This document shows, piece after piece, positions 53,408-61,662 of a stretch of 64,000 nucleotides of DNA. A model generated the notes under the pieces. That model saw nothing but the letters and a program-made list of their open reading frames with translations, was not told the origin of the DNA and did not search any database. The stretch comes from a bacterium (GTDB taxonomy: Bacteria; Hydrothermota; Tepidihabitantia; Tepidihabitantales; Tepidihabitantaceae): contig DATJQV010000042.1 of NCBI GenBank assembly GCA_035505375.1, positions 1-64,000 on the forward strand. The letters are read 5' to 3'. Each line of letters begins with the position of its first letter. Position 1 is the stretch's first letter. Both the position numbers and the translations under genes were made by a program.

Positions 53408-54370
53408 TCAGAACCGGAGATCAACGAGGTTGGCGCGTACAACCGGCGACACCTGGCCTGAGGCCGTTCTGCCCGGCGCAAGGGCGACCGATGGCAGTCC
53501 AACCTGGACCGAAGCATAGTGGCGCGCGTTGGCCGGTTTGCTGTGCTCGTAGCCGAGTACCGCGCCGGTAGTCGTACCTGCAACCGAACCCACGGTCGTG
53601 AATAGACCGGCCGGCAAGCCGGAGTTGGACAGCAGCTCGTCCAGGCCGAACCCCACGGTGTACCCGGCGAGGTTGCCGACCAATGCCGCGCCCCATGCCT
53701 GCGACAGGCTGCCGCCCGGGCGCTCCTGTTCGCCGGCTGAATACGCGCCGTAGGCTGCCGCCGCCGGGGTGGCTACGACCAGCGATACGATGGCGGAGGT
53801 GAAAGCGATTGTGGTAGTGGTTCCCGAAACGGCGTCCGAGCCATGCACGGGTGTGAAAAGGTCAAGGCCAATCTGACCGAAGGTGTAGGCCATGAACGCA
53901 TACAGCGGTACGATCCCAATAACGCCGCCGACCAGCGCGCCGCCGAGCGCGGCCCTAACCTCGCCACCCGAGCCCGCAACGTGCGGCCGGCCGCCGGCGG
54001 TTGTCGAACTCAGCACGGCGTGGTTGGCTGCAATCCATCCGGTCCGGCTGCCGGGCAGCGCGACCTCGTACCAGCCCTCGGACTGCTCGATAACATGGTA
54101 GGAATCGCCGGCCCCGGTGGCAAACAGGACAGTGGCAAACGGGTCGGGATGCTCGTAGACCCGACAAGCCTCGTCAATCACCCAGGCGGTGCGGGCAACG
54201 TGGGTTGTGTCAACGGTGTTTTGGGCGGAAAGGATGCCGGCGGCCAGGGTCAGGACAGCCGCCACCCGCACGGCAGTCGAACAGCACGCCCCGCCGCCGC
54301 GGATTCTGTCGCTCGCCCCGAACGTCCCAATGGGAAATGAGGCAGGTTTACCTGCATCATGTGCTTGCAT
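53408..54370 (-). CDS. SH3-domain membrane-associated protein
   Basis: A 320-residue protein, start placed at ATG 54370 (MQAHDAGK). An internal hydrophobic segment (STAVRVAAVLTLAAGILSAQN) is the likely signal peptide or anchor. Residues about 55-115 look like a bacterial SH3 domain (CRVYEHPDPFATVLFATGAGDSYHVIEQSEGWYEVALPGSRTGWIAAN). Several Gly/Ala-rich hydrophobic segments follow (LGGALVGGVIGIVPLYAFMAYTFG, SAIVSLVVATPAAAAYGAY, GAALVGNLAGYTVGFGL). Function is unknown; linked to the 52301 gene. Confidence 0.6.
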   Translation of the reverse strand: MQAHDAGKPASFPIGTFGASDRIRGGGACCSTAVRVAAVLTLAAGILSAQNTVDTTHVARTAWVIDEACRVYEHPDPFATVLFATGAGDSYHVIEQSEGWYEVALPGSRTGWIAANHAVLSSTTAGGRPHVAGSGGEVRAALGGALVGGVIGIVPLYAFMAYTFGQIGLDLFTPVHGSDAVSGTTTTIAFTSAIVSLVVATPAAAAYGAYSAGEQERPGGSLSQAWGAALVGNLAGYTVGFGLDELLSNSGLPAGLFTTVGSVAGTTTGAVLGYEHSKPANARHYASVQVGLPSVALAPGRTASGQVSPVVRANLVDLRF

Positions 54371-54475
54371 AGACGTACTAACCAGCCCGGTCACTGTTCG
54401 ATTGTAAACCCCGCGGGCCGGGATGTCAAGCGGTCGAGTTGAATCCGGTTCGCCGCGCCTCGACTACGGACATCC

Positions 54476-55105
54476 CTACTTTATGACGTACCGCGTGAGC
54501 ACATAGGGGTCGGCCGTGTCCGCGGCTTCGCTTATCTCGACCCAACCGACTCCGGGCGCGTAGGAATACGTGGCCATGTCAGTGACCTCGACCTGAACAC
54601 AGTGCTCGAAGGTGCCCGCCGGCACGGTCAGCGTGACGTCGTTGGCGGTGATTCTGAGCGTCTCCGACGAGTCGTCTGGTTGCACCGTCCACGACTTACC
54701 CACGTCGAACGGTTCCTTCAGCCACCGAGTATAGCTAGTGCTCGCCGTGTCAGGTGCGCTGTCGGACTGAGTGAAGTATATTCTCAGCTCGCCGTTCCGG
54801 TGCGTGAGCCAGTTCGCATAGTCGGGCTCCCCGGGTGTCGTTAACTTGTAGAACGTCATACCGCCAATGGCGCGTTTGTCACTCACTTCCAGGGTCATGG
54901 AATCGGAGGGTTGGCTTGCCCGACTCATGGACCATTGGTTCCCTACCGCCAGAGGGAAGTAGTTCTCGACCGTGCGGTCAGGACCGAACAGGTGACAGCC
55001 TGCCAGCAAAGCCACCGCCGATGACGCGGCTGCTGCCAGCTTCAGAAGCGGCCAACGAGAGCGTGTGTGCACGTTACTATTGATTTCCGTCTTACTGCTG
55101 GTCAT
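54476..55105 (-). CDS. Lipoprotein of unknown function
   Basis: A 209-residue protein from ATG 55105, set by CAAGGAG seven or so bases upstream. The signal (LLKLAAAASSAVALLAGC) ends in a lipobox. The mature part begins FPLAVGNQWSM and is beta-rich (SMTLEVSDKRAIGGMTFYKLT, ETLRITANDVTLTVPAGTFEHCVQVEV, PGVGWVEISE). The pattern resembles lipoproteins with a DKxxxGGxTYxxxT/PAGTFExCxxV theme seen in many environmental genomes; no activity is known. Confidence 0.65.
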   Translation of the reverse strand: MTSSKTEINSNVHTRSRWPLLKLAAAASSAVALLAGCHLFGPDRTVENYFPLAVGNQWSMSRASQPSDSMTLEVSDKRAIGGMTFYKLTTPGEPDYANWLTHRNGELRIYFTQSDSAPDTASTSYTRWLKEPFDVGKSWTVQPDDSSETLRITANDVTLTVPAGTFEHCVQVEVTDMATYSYAPGVGWVEISEAADTADPYVLTRYVIK

Positions 55106-55331
55106 CTCATCTCCTTGTTGCGCAACGCCGCTGCAGGCATTCACGGTTTCTCGAACCTCGTCGCACTGGGCACCGCGGGATTCTAGAACTTGCAGGCGGG
55201 GGTGTCAACGGAGAAGGTGCTGGGGGGCTGGTGGCTAGGGTTTAGGGATGAAGGCAGTCGCTGCCGGCGGTCGGCTGTTAGCCGTGGTCTCGCTTGATGT
55301 CCCGAAGCTTCCCGAAATACGGGGCCTGTCC

Positions 55332-55970
55332 CTAATTGTCCCCAGACACTCTGTCTGGCAGTAGCGCAGCTGCCGCCGCTGCCTGTAGGTGTAGCTCACT
55401 GAATATCAGGTCCGCGCCCCATGCCTGCGCCGCCGTGAAAGCCAGCCTCCTGTGCTGCTCGGCATTCAGTTCGCATTCGGGCTTGTATCCTAAGTCGTGA
55501 TTCGCCTCGCTCCAAGCGTGCTGAAAAAGCGTCTTCACCTGGAGTTCGAAGAACGTCGGCAGCTCCGACCTCGGTTCAATGAGCACATCGTTGGGTAGGA
55601 ACATGACGTAGTGCCTTCCGAAGTAGCCGAAACTGTACTCTGACTCCGGCGTGACGTCCCTGGCTTCCACATGCCTGAAGTACTTCTCTGCAGCGGCAGA
55701 CACGCGAGGCACATCATCCGTGTAGAACGTTATTATCCTCGCGCCGATCTGGTCCTGGATCTGCTTCAGCGGGTCAGTGTACTTCAAGGCGCCCTTCTCC
55801 AATCTCGAGGCCTTCTCTAAGAAACGGCTAACTGACTTCGCTCGTGCCGAAATCCGGTCGATTCGGGGTTCGCCAGCGAGACAGCCCTTGATGAATTCCT
55901 CTAGTTGCCTGGCGACGGGAACGAGCAGCCGTTCGTATCGGTCACGATAGGCTTGCGCTAGTTCACTCAT
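55332..55970 (-). CDS. RelA/SpoT-domain (small alarmone synthetase-like) protein
   Basis: A 212-residue protein with the synthetase fold: IDRISARAKSVSRFLEKASR, DPLKQIQDQIGARIITFYTDDV, FGYFGRHYVMFLP and FELQVKTLFQHAWSEANHDLGYK, which contains the catalytic Glu region (the usual EIQ/ExQ). No hydrolase, TGS or ACT domains. Such proteins make (p)ppGpp or act as ToxSAS/CapRel-type toxins that modify tRNA or purine nucleotides. The ATG overlaps the stop of the upstream gene as ATGA, so the two form one module. Confidence 0.85.
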   Translation of the reverse strand: MSELAQAYRDRYERLLVPVARQLEEFIKGCLAGEPRIDRISARAKSVSRFLEKASRLEKGALKYTDPLKQIQDQIGARIITFYTDDVPRVSAAAEKYFRHVEARDVTPESEYSFGYFGRHYVMFLPNDVLIEPRSELPTFFELQVKTLFQHAWSEANHDLGYKPECELNAEQHRRLAFTAAQAWGADLIFSELHLQAAAAAALLPDRVSGDN

Positions 55971-56986
55971 CTGGAGGCTACCCTTAGACGCTGGTCCACA
56001 ACCCGGCCGCGAGTCGAGAACTCGTACTCGTCATCGGTTTCACTGATACGCCGCTTCGTGACGCAATCGTCGAACCTATCCATCGGTGCAATGATCGTGG
56101 CCCCACTGCTGATTGATAGCGAACGATACCGGACATGCTTGCCGTATTCCTCGTTAGAGAACTCGAACATGTCATTCTGGCATGTCGGACTTCTGAGGTG
56201 CTGGAGCAGCTCGCGGCGCGCGGCCTCCGAAAGGTTGTACTGTTCCATGAACCCAGCAATAGACGTCATTTGTCCGTGGAGAGTGCGAGCCAGTAGTGCG
56301 GCCCCCACCAGTTCCTCCTTCACATCGAGGTCGGTGGTCTTTTCAATCGCGTCCTTTATCGCCACGGCGAGCCGCCGCGTTCCAGTCGCCGACGTCGTTC
56401 TGAAATCTGACAACAGGAACTCCTTAATCCAGTAACCCGAGAGCGCAACCGGGCTGTTCTTGATCTGCCGGTCGATGGCTCTCCCGGCCCAGAAGTCAGC
56501 GTCGAGACTGGTGCCCTCATATACCACAGCCTTGTAGGTGGCGGCATTCTTCATGAAGACCTTCTCGATGAACTCCACGCGTAGAGCGTTCCGTTCCTCT
56601 TCCGCAATGATACCGAAGTCGGCAGGGAACCGCGCGATGCAGACGCGCTTGACCTGTCCCTCGCTGCCTACCATCACAAAGAGCAGGCCCAGATTTGACC
56701 TGTTCGTCGTGACTGCTTGCAGGCGCGCTGCGAGTGCGCGAGCCAGGTCAAGATGGTTCTGCCGGATGAGGGCGAGTATCTCATTCCGGCAAGCGTTGTT
56801 CTGCTTGTTACCGGAGGGAACGAATGCGATCTCTATGTCGCAGTCAGTGGGTGCTGACTGGAAGTGCTTGTCCAGCATGCCAAACAGGCTGCCGTTGAGG
56901 GGTATCAGAGTACCTCCAATCGGAGGTTGCACCTCAAGATGCTTGCCTGGATGCACCAGGAAACTGAACACTGCTTCTACGTTCAT
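55967..56986 (-). CDS. Partner of the RelA/SpoT protein, possibly NdpA/YejK-like
   Basis: A 339-residue soluble protein. The layout (LGLLFVMVGSEGQVKRVCIARFPADFGIIAEE, FWAGRAIDRQI, then a helical region and a C-terminal SLSISSGATIIAPMDRFDDCV...DEYEFSTRGRVVDQRL) resembles the 37-kDa nucleoid-associated protein family by eye, including the late beta hairpin. This is a weak match and I would not assert it. It is translationally coupled to the alarmone-synthetase-like gene. It may be an antitoxin, a sensor or a co-effector. Confidence 0.6.
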   Translation of the reverse strand: MNVEAVFSFLVHPGKHLEVQPPIGGTLIPLNGSLFGMLDKHFQSAPTDCDIEIAFVPSGNKQNNACRNEILALIRQNHLDLARALAARLQAVTTNRSNLGLLFVMVGSEGQVKRVCIARFPADFGIIAEEERNALRVEFIEKVFMKNAATYKAVVYEGTSLDADFWAGRAIDRQIKNSPVALSGYWIKEFLLSDFRTTSATGTRRLAVAIKDAIEKTTDLDVKEELVGAALLARTLHGQMTSIAGFMEQYNLSEAARRELLQHLRSPTCQNDMFEFSNEEYGKHVRYRSLSISSGATIIAPMDRFDDCVTKRRISETDDEYEFSTRGRVVDQRLRVASR

Positions 56987-57239
56987 GTGCCTCCTATCTC
57001 ACAACACCAAGCCGCGCCCATCTCGCTTTTAGACGGAGAGGTAGTTCCCCTCAGACACTCTTAGCGAGTGAAGTGGCATCTCTCAGTGACCTGATTCCGG
57101 GGACGTAATTAACAATTGCACTTCCGTCAAGGCCGGGCGGGGTTTGGGTTCCACAACAGGGCGAATGTTACTTCTGCGGGCCGGGAAGTCAAGGCTGCGG
57201 GATTTGACGGTGGATGCGGAGTGCATAAACTGACAGACG

Positions 57240-57743
57240 TTGGAATCTGAACGGACTGAAAGTCCAGGTAATCCGTTAGTCGTGCGTGGCGGTGTAGCTC
57301 ATGCCTCCATGCCGGATTTCATAGCTCTCATGCGGGATGTGCTGGACAAGGGCCGGTCAGTGCGGTTTCAGGTGTGGGGTACGAGCATGACCCCGTTCAT
57401 CAGGGACGGGGATGTAATTACCGTCGCACCGGTGTCGGCCGAGAGGGACATCGGACTGGGCGAGGTCGTCGCATACCTGCAGCCGTTGCCAACCGGTCAG
57501 TGGCTAGTGGTACATCGGGTAGTCGGTCGTCGCGGATCTAGCTTCCACATCCGAGCAGACTACGCGTTGGGTGTATACTGTCTACCGCCAGTTCGTCCCG
57601 AGCACATCCTTGGCCGAGTCGTGAGAATCGAGCGAGGCGGCAAGGACATCAGGTTCGGGCTCGGCCCGGAGCGCTGCGTGATTGCGGTACTATCTAGGGG
57701 CGGGCTGCTTCTACCGTTGCTGCGTCACGCCAGCCCGTTCTAG
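57240..57743 (+). CDS. S24/S26-family peptidase (signal peptidase I-like)
   Basis: A 167-residue protein. VWGTSMTPFIRDGDVITVAP carries the catalytic Ser, and QWLVVHRVVGRRGSSFHIRADYA has His in the position where bacterial enzymes usually have Lys, as in archaeal/ER-type peptidases. The following strand (HILGRVVRIERGG) fits. A C-terminal hydrophobic stretch (CVIAVLSRGGLLLPLL) could be an anchor. The start is TTG 57240, with weak evidence; later GTG codons are possible. Its TAG shares CTAG with the convergent gene. It may process a secreted product of this region. Confidence 0.65.
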   Translation: MESERTESPGNPLVVRGGVAHASMPDFIALMRDVLDKGRSVRFQVWGTSMTPFIRDGDVITVAPVSAERDIGLGEVVAYLQPLPTGQWLVVHRVVGRRGSSFHIRADYALGVYCLPPVRPEHILGRVVRIERGGKDIRFGLGPERCVIAVLSRGGLLLPLLRHASPF

Positions 57744-57931
57744 CCGACGAAAACGTCGGTGAACGCGGCGATGAGGGCGTTGATGATGAAGAACGCGAAC
57801 CATGCCCACGCAGCGTCACCGGCCTCAGTTCCGTTAGCGAAGATCGGCATGATCACGGCGACTATAACGAACACTACAGCTAGGCCCCAGCGCTTGTGGG
57901 CGGGGGTCGTCGAGCGAGGGGTGCTATTCAA
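57740..57931 (-). CDS. Small membrane protein
   Basis: 63 residues from TTG 57931, with two hydrophobic helices (WGLAVVFVIVAVIMPIFANG and AAWAWFAFFIINALIAAF). It overlaps the next minus-strand gene by eight bases and ends in CTAG shared with the peptidase gene. Function unknown; small size limits confidence. Confidence 0.45.
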   Translation of the reverse strand: MNSTPRSTTPAHKRWGLAVVFVIVAVIMPIFANGTEAGDAAWAWFAFFIINALIAAFTDVFVG

Positions 57932-58214
57932 CGATGCCCTTCTGTGTCCTGTACCTACGCAAGAACTCGACCAAGGCGATGATCTGCCGATTCTCAGCGC
58001 TAGTTCCGTCGATGTCGCCTAGTTCAAGTCTACAGACTTCCTCGGCAGTGGGCTCCCGGCTTGCGTCAGGAATCACGGACTGCAACACCTCTGCGGCGCG
58101 TTCAGGCGCGGTGCCTAGCACAACGGCCATGAGTTCCAGGTCGGTGAGCTCAGCCTTGCGGCCCTCTTCAATCATCATCATCAGCGCGGCCAGGTCGGGT
58201 CGGGGCTCATTCAC
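57924..58214 (-). CDS. Small acidic protein of unknown function
   Basis: 96 residues from GTG 58214. Mostly helical and acidic (LAALMMMIEEGRKAELTDLELMAVVLGTAPERAAEVLQ...). The LTDLELMAVVLGT stretch is faintly like the helix-hairpin-helix region of RadC proteins, but the JAB/MPN domain is absent. It is coupled to the small membrane protein downstream. No function can be assigned. Confidence 0.45.
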   Translation of the reverse strand: MNEPRPDLAALMMMIEEGRKAELTDLELMAVVLGTAPERAAEVLQSVIPDASREPTAEEVCRLELGDIDGTSAENRQIIALVEFLRRYRTQKGIVE

Positions 58215-58280
58215 GTTCGGATTCTAGGTGCAGCGGGAGGGCGAGTCAAATGGACGGCTGGCGTGGAGCGGCTGGCTTGG

Positions 58281-58286
58281 TATAAT
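58281..58286 (+). promoter_or_regulatory. -10 box giving a probably leaderless transcript
   Basis: TATAAT ends six bases before ATG 58293 of the XRE regulator. Transcription from it would begin at or next to the start codon. No clear -35 or ribosome-binding site is seen. Confidence 0.5.
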
Positions 58287-58292
58287 CCATCC

Positions 58293-58514
58293 ATGGACCG
58301 CGTGAAAGAATTAAAGGCCCTCGGCGCTAAGATACGGAAGCTCCGGGAGGCCAAGGGCATTTCGCAGGAAGACGCTGCGCGGCTCGCCGGCATCGACCGT
58401 TCGTACTACGGACGTATCGAGCGCGGACTCATCAACGTGTCGGCGGTTTTCCTGCTGAAGATCGCCCGCATGCTCCACTGCACCGTCGGTTCCTTCTTCC
58501 CGCCCGCAGGATAG
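58293..58514 (+). CDS. XRE-family HTH regulator
   Basis: 73 residues: LGAKIRKLREAKGISQEDAARLAGIDRSYYGRIERGLINVSAVFLLKIARMLH is a complete Cro/C1-type helix-turn-helix domain. It resembles restriction-modification controller proteins in length. It lies upstream of the HNH nuclease gene on the same strand, so it may control that gene. A GTG at 58263 would add ten residues but overlies the -10 box. Confidence 0.8.
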   Translation: MDRVKELKALGAKIRKLREAKGISQEDAARLAGIDRSYYGRIERGLINVSAVFLLKIARMLHCTVGSFFPPAG

Positions 58515-58668
58515 CGCCAGGTCACTCGATTGCCGACTCAGGGACTTGTCCACATCAAGCTGCCAGCACGCAGGGCATACTTGTGCGTCTCAGAGGCCGC
58601 GACCACCGGTGCCGGTGCATGATGCCTAATAGGTTGACTGGCGCTGGCCGGGCATATACACTACAAGC

Positions 58669-59820
58669 ATGAAGGTAGCCCTTCGCCCCAGCGGGGGCCG
58701 AGGTGAGTACGAGCTCGCCGGTACCCAAGGCGGGGTTCACGCGTCGGATTTGATCGAGAAGGACATCACTTACGAATTCGCACCGGACCTAGTCGTACCC
58801 AGCGGAACCCAGGTCAGACATCTGGACGGCAAGACTCGGCTTCGCACCGTTCAGGGGGGAGTTCACGGCTACCGGGCTATTACTGCATTGCTGCTTCTGC
58901 CAAAGCCAATTCGGGAGATAAGACGTACTTCATCTGGCGCAGTCAACTTGAGCGACAAGCGCTACTCTGTCCTTTCAATCGATGTCGACGTTTCAGAGGT
59001 TCGACCCGGTTCCGTCATACTGCGACCTACAGCGCTCATGGCGGGCAACAGCACCGGGAACACGCGCAACCTTGGGTTCGTGAGTCGCCTCGACCGGATC
59101 GAGCGCGTGTGGGCGGCGGCCAGGACCGAAAAAGGGGAGCTAGCTCTTCTCGTACGGAACCATGAGCAGGCCATCCGTACGTGCACTGGTGATTTCAGCC
59201 CGGTGGAGCACGCCGCACAGGCTATCTCGGCCGCACTGCATACGCAGGGCGACCCACTGGAATCGCTCGAACGGAGGTTTGTGGGCGAATCGGAGCCCCA
59301 GACCGAGGAACCGCGCTTGGTCATACCGGAGGATGATCCCACCACGTCGCCCGAGGCAAAACGGAGACTGATTTCAGAATGGCGTCTACAGGCATCGAGG
59401 GGGGCTAAGGGAAGAGCGTTCAGCCTAAGGGTGCGCGAGGCATACAATCACCGCTGCCTCTTCAGCGGTACAAGGCTCCCGACCACCACCCTATTCAAGC
59501 CACCGGGCGTCGTTGCCGCACACATACTGCCGTGGCGTCACTACGAACTGGATGGCGTAAACAACGGTTTGTGCCTGAACCACCTGTGCCACTGGGGGTT
59601 TGACGTCGGACTGCTGCGGCTGGACTACGATTCAAACAACGGCGACTACAGCTTGAGCATACCTACCGAAATGGTAGAGCACGCGCGCGTCTCTCAAGCA
59701 GACATCGAGTATTTCAGATCCCTCGCCGGCCCAGTGCCACGAGCTAGGCTTCCCCACTCGACTAGAGACTGGCCCAGCCCGAGGTACCTGAAGTCGTTCA
59801 ATGAGGCGATCGCCGTCTAG
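58669..59820 (+). CDS. HNH restriction endonuclease with YDG/SRA-like N-terminus
   Basis: A 383-residue protein. The HNH domain at about 262-310 reads FSLRVREAYNHRCLFSG...VAAHILPWRHYELDGVNNGLCLNHLCHWGFD, with the catalytic HIL His and the N and H of the C-terminal half. The N-terminal third (SGGRGEYELAGTQGGVHASDL...TVQGGVHGYRAITALLL) looks like a compact beta-rich DNA-reading domain, possibly SRA/YDG-like or PUA-like. It faces the methyltransferase gene tail to tail across 26 bases, so it is the likely restriction partner. The start is ATG 58669 with TATACA just upstream. Confidence 0.78.
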   Translation: MKVALRPSGGRGEYELAGTQGGVHASDLIEKDITYEFAPDLVVPSGTQVRHLDGKTRLRTVQGGVHGYRAITALLLLPKPIREIRRTSSGAVNLSDKRYSVLSIDVDVSEVRPGSVILRPTALMAGNSTGNTRNLGFVSRLDRIERVWAAARTEKGELALLVRNHEQAIRTCTGDFSPVEHAAQAISAALHTQGDPLESLERRFVGESEPQTEEPRLVIPEDDPTTSPEAKRRLISEWRLQASRGAKGRAFSLRVREAYNHRCLFSGTRLPTTTLFKPPGVVAAHILPWRHYELDGVNNGLCLNHLCHWGFDVGLLRLDYDSNNGDYSLSIPTEMVEHARVSQADIEYFRSLAGPVPRARLPHSTRDWPSPRYLKSFNEAIAV

Positions 59821-59846
59821 AACATCTGAGAACGTGGCCTAGCCTG

Positions 59847-60782
59847 CTATGGATTGCGTGGCAGAGCCAAGGTGCGTAGGTACTGCCTGACCTGACGTGC
59901 AAGCCACTCGGCCACTGGTGGCGTGACAGCGTTGCCGAGGGCGTAGTAGCGCTTAGCCTCCAAATCCCGTTCGGGCAGGCGAAGTCTGCCGGGCAACGTC
60001 CACCCATCCGGGAAACCCATTACGCCCTCGCATTCACGTGCCGTCAGGCGTCTGACCCGACCAGATTTAGGATAACACACGTACGTACGACTCCAGTCCG
60101 TGCCAGTGTGCCTTGCAGAACAGGCGTACAGGCAATAGGCTAATGCTTGGTGGACTGGGCCTTCTCCGCAAGGGTCTCCAACGATTTCCTTAAAGGGGGA
60201 AACAGTGGCCGTTTCATTCGGTTCGCCCTCCTTAGCATCCCCACCGCGGCGTTCGGGCTCAAATAGTAGTGAGGCTGGACCTCTCCAGTCTCGATCACAC
60301 CCAACAATGAACACTCGACGGCGCGATTGGGGGACTCCGAAGTAACGGCTGTTAAGAGTACGCCATCCAACAGCATACCCGAGCTTGGCCAATGCCGAAA
60401 TAAGGACTTGGAAGTCGCGCCCTTCGTGCGAATTGAGTAGACCATGCACGTTTTCGATGACAAGAACCTTGGGGCGCGTTTTGCCAGCCAATCTAGCAAA
60501 CTCGTAAAAGAGGCCTGACCTACTTCCCCCGAGTCCCTTTCTCTTGCCCATGCGCGCGAGAGAGAGGTCTTGGCACGGGAAACCGCCGACCCAAACGTCG
60601 GCAGGAACGATAGCTGTCTCATTTGTGATGCTCCTTATGTCTCGGACCCGAGGCACGTCCGGCCAGTGTTTCTCCAGTATGTCCAGGCAGAACTCGTCTA
60701 TCTCACACTGGAAGCCTATCTCAAATCCAGCACGCTCGAACGCAAGGTCGAACCCCCCTATGCCGGCGAAGAAGGAGTTCAC
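59847..60782 (-). CDS. DNA (cytosine-5-)-methyltransferase
   Basis: A 311-residue enzyme from GTG 60782, chosen because TGGAGG lies nine or so bases upstream and the family begins at SFFAGIGGFDLAFERAGF (motif I). Catalytic motif IV is GGFPCQDLS with Cys70, motif VI IENVHG (Glu110), motif VIII QSRRRVF, and motif X ALGNAVTPPVAEWLARQV. The target-recognition region between VIII and IX is short. It protects host DNA from the HNH enzyme. GTG/ATG codons at 60827 and 60809 would add 6-15 residues and overlap vsr. Confidence 0.92.
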   Translation of the reverse strand: MNSFFAGIGGFDLAFERAGFEIGFQCEIDEFCLDILEKHWPDVPRVRDIRSITNETAIVPADVWVGGFPCQDLSLARMGKRKGLGGSRSGLFYEFARLAGKTRPKVLVIENVHGLLNSHEGRDFQVLISALAKLGYAVGWRTLNSRYFGVPQSRRRVFIVGCDRDWRGPASLLFEPERRGGDAKEGEPNETATVSPFKEIVGDPCGEGPVHQALAYCLYACSARHTGTDWSRTYVCYPKSGRVRRLTARECEGVMGFPDGWTLPGRLRLPERDLEAKRYYALGNAVTPPVAEWLARQVRQYLRTLALPRNP

Positions 60783-60816
60783 CCGGTATTTTCCTCCAGT
60801 CGTACCCATGCTGACT

Positions 60817-61305
60817 CTAGTCGCCACTCAACGGGCGGTGACTCGGTCGCGCTTCCTTGCGGGCTCCAATGCCAGCGCGCTGTGGCAGCTGCAGGAATGA
60901 ACGAAGCTTCGATGTCAAAGACTCCTTGTCCTGCGATTGGCACTCCCAGACTACGGACACGACATAGCCGAGTTCTCGCAGCGATCCAAGCGCGGCGCGT
61001 TGGCGTACCCGGTTGCGTCTGATTTTCTCGCGCCAGTAACTCACGTTGCTTTTGGGTACGTGGCGACCTCGCTTGCAGCGATGCCCATGCCAGAAGCATC
61101 CGTGCACAAACACAACCTTGCGGCGCTGACGCATGACCAGATCTGGGGTGCCAGGCAGGCTGCGATCATGAGTCGTATAATGCACTCCCATCCGGTCGAG
61201 CACCTCTGCGACAGCCCGCTCCGGCAGCGTGAACTCGCTCTTGATCCTCGCCATGTTCCAGCTGCGCCTAGCTGGCGAGAGGTTGTCAACCACGGGCTTC
61301 TGCAC
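60817..61305 (-). CDS. vsr: Very short patch repair endonuclease (Vsr)
   Basis: A 162-residue protein. MARIKSEFTLPERAVAEVLDRMGVHYTTHDRSLPGTPDLV has the catalytic Asp55, and VFVHGCFWHGHRCKRG the conserved His and Cys zinc region (68-77). WREKIRRNRVRQRAALGSLRELGYVVSVVWECQ is also typical. It nicks T:G mismatches left by deamination of 5-methylcytosine. Lying just upstream of the C5 methyltransferase gene, it belongs to the RM set and confirms that the product is 5mC. The Ser/Arg-rich C-terminus may be extended. Confidence 0.93.
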   Translation of the reverse strand: MQKPVVDNLSPARRSWNMARIKSEFTLPERAVAEVLDRMGVHYTTHDRSLPGTPDLVMRQRRKVVFVHGCFWHGHRCKRGRHVPKSNVSYWREKIRRNRVRQRAALGSLRELGYVVSVVWECQSQDKESLTSKLRSFLQLPQRAGIGARKEARPSHRPLSGD

Positions 61306-61320
61306 GGCAGAGCGTGCCTG

Positions 61321-61551
61321 TCACAAGCTCAGCCCGCGCAGCATGTAGGCCGGCTCTACGTCGAAGGCCTTTGCGATTCTGAACAGGTTCTCGACCCCAA
61401 TGTTCTTCTCGCCGCGCTCGACCTGACCTATGTAGGTGCGGTGGAGGCCGGCTTCTTCGGCTAGTTTTTCCTGGGACCAGCCCTTCTTCTGACGCAGTTC
61501 CCTTATTCTACGGCCGACTTTACGTACCACATCGTCAGGCATACCGAGCAT
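61321..61551 (-). CDS. XRE-family controller protein of the restriction-modification system
   Basis: 76 residues: VGRRIRELRQKKGWSQEKLAEEAGLHRTYIGQVERGEKNIGVENLFRIAKAFDVEP, a full HTH domain with the short acidic tail typical of RM controller (C) proteins. It is 15 bases upstream of vsr in the minus-strand run C-vsr-methyltransferase, so it probably times their expression. A second XRE gene lies at 58293 on the other side. Confidence 0.85.
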   Translation of the reverse strand: MLGMPDDVVRKVGRRIRELRQKKGWSQEKLAEEAGLHRTYIGQVERGEKNIGVENLFRIAKAFDVEPAYMLRGLSL

Positions 61552-61662
61552 TGTGCCAGAAAGATGCCTATCGGTCTACAGCCTATTGATAGCACCGACG
61601 AATTGGCCAGAGGGGGCGAGTCCACGCCGCAGTCAAGCCGAGGGCCGGGCGGGAAGTCGGGG

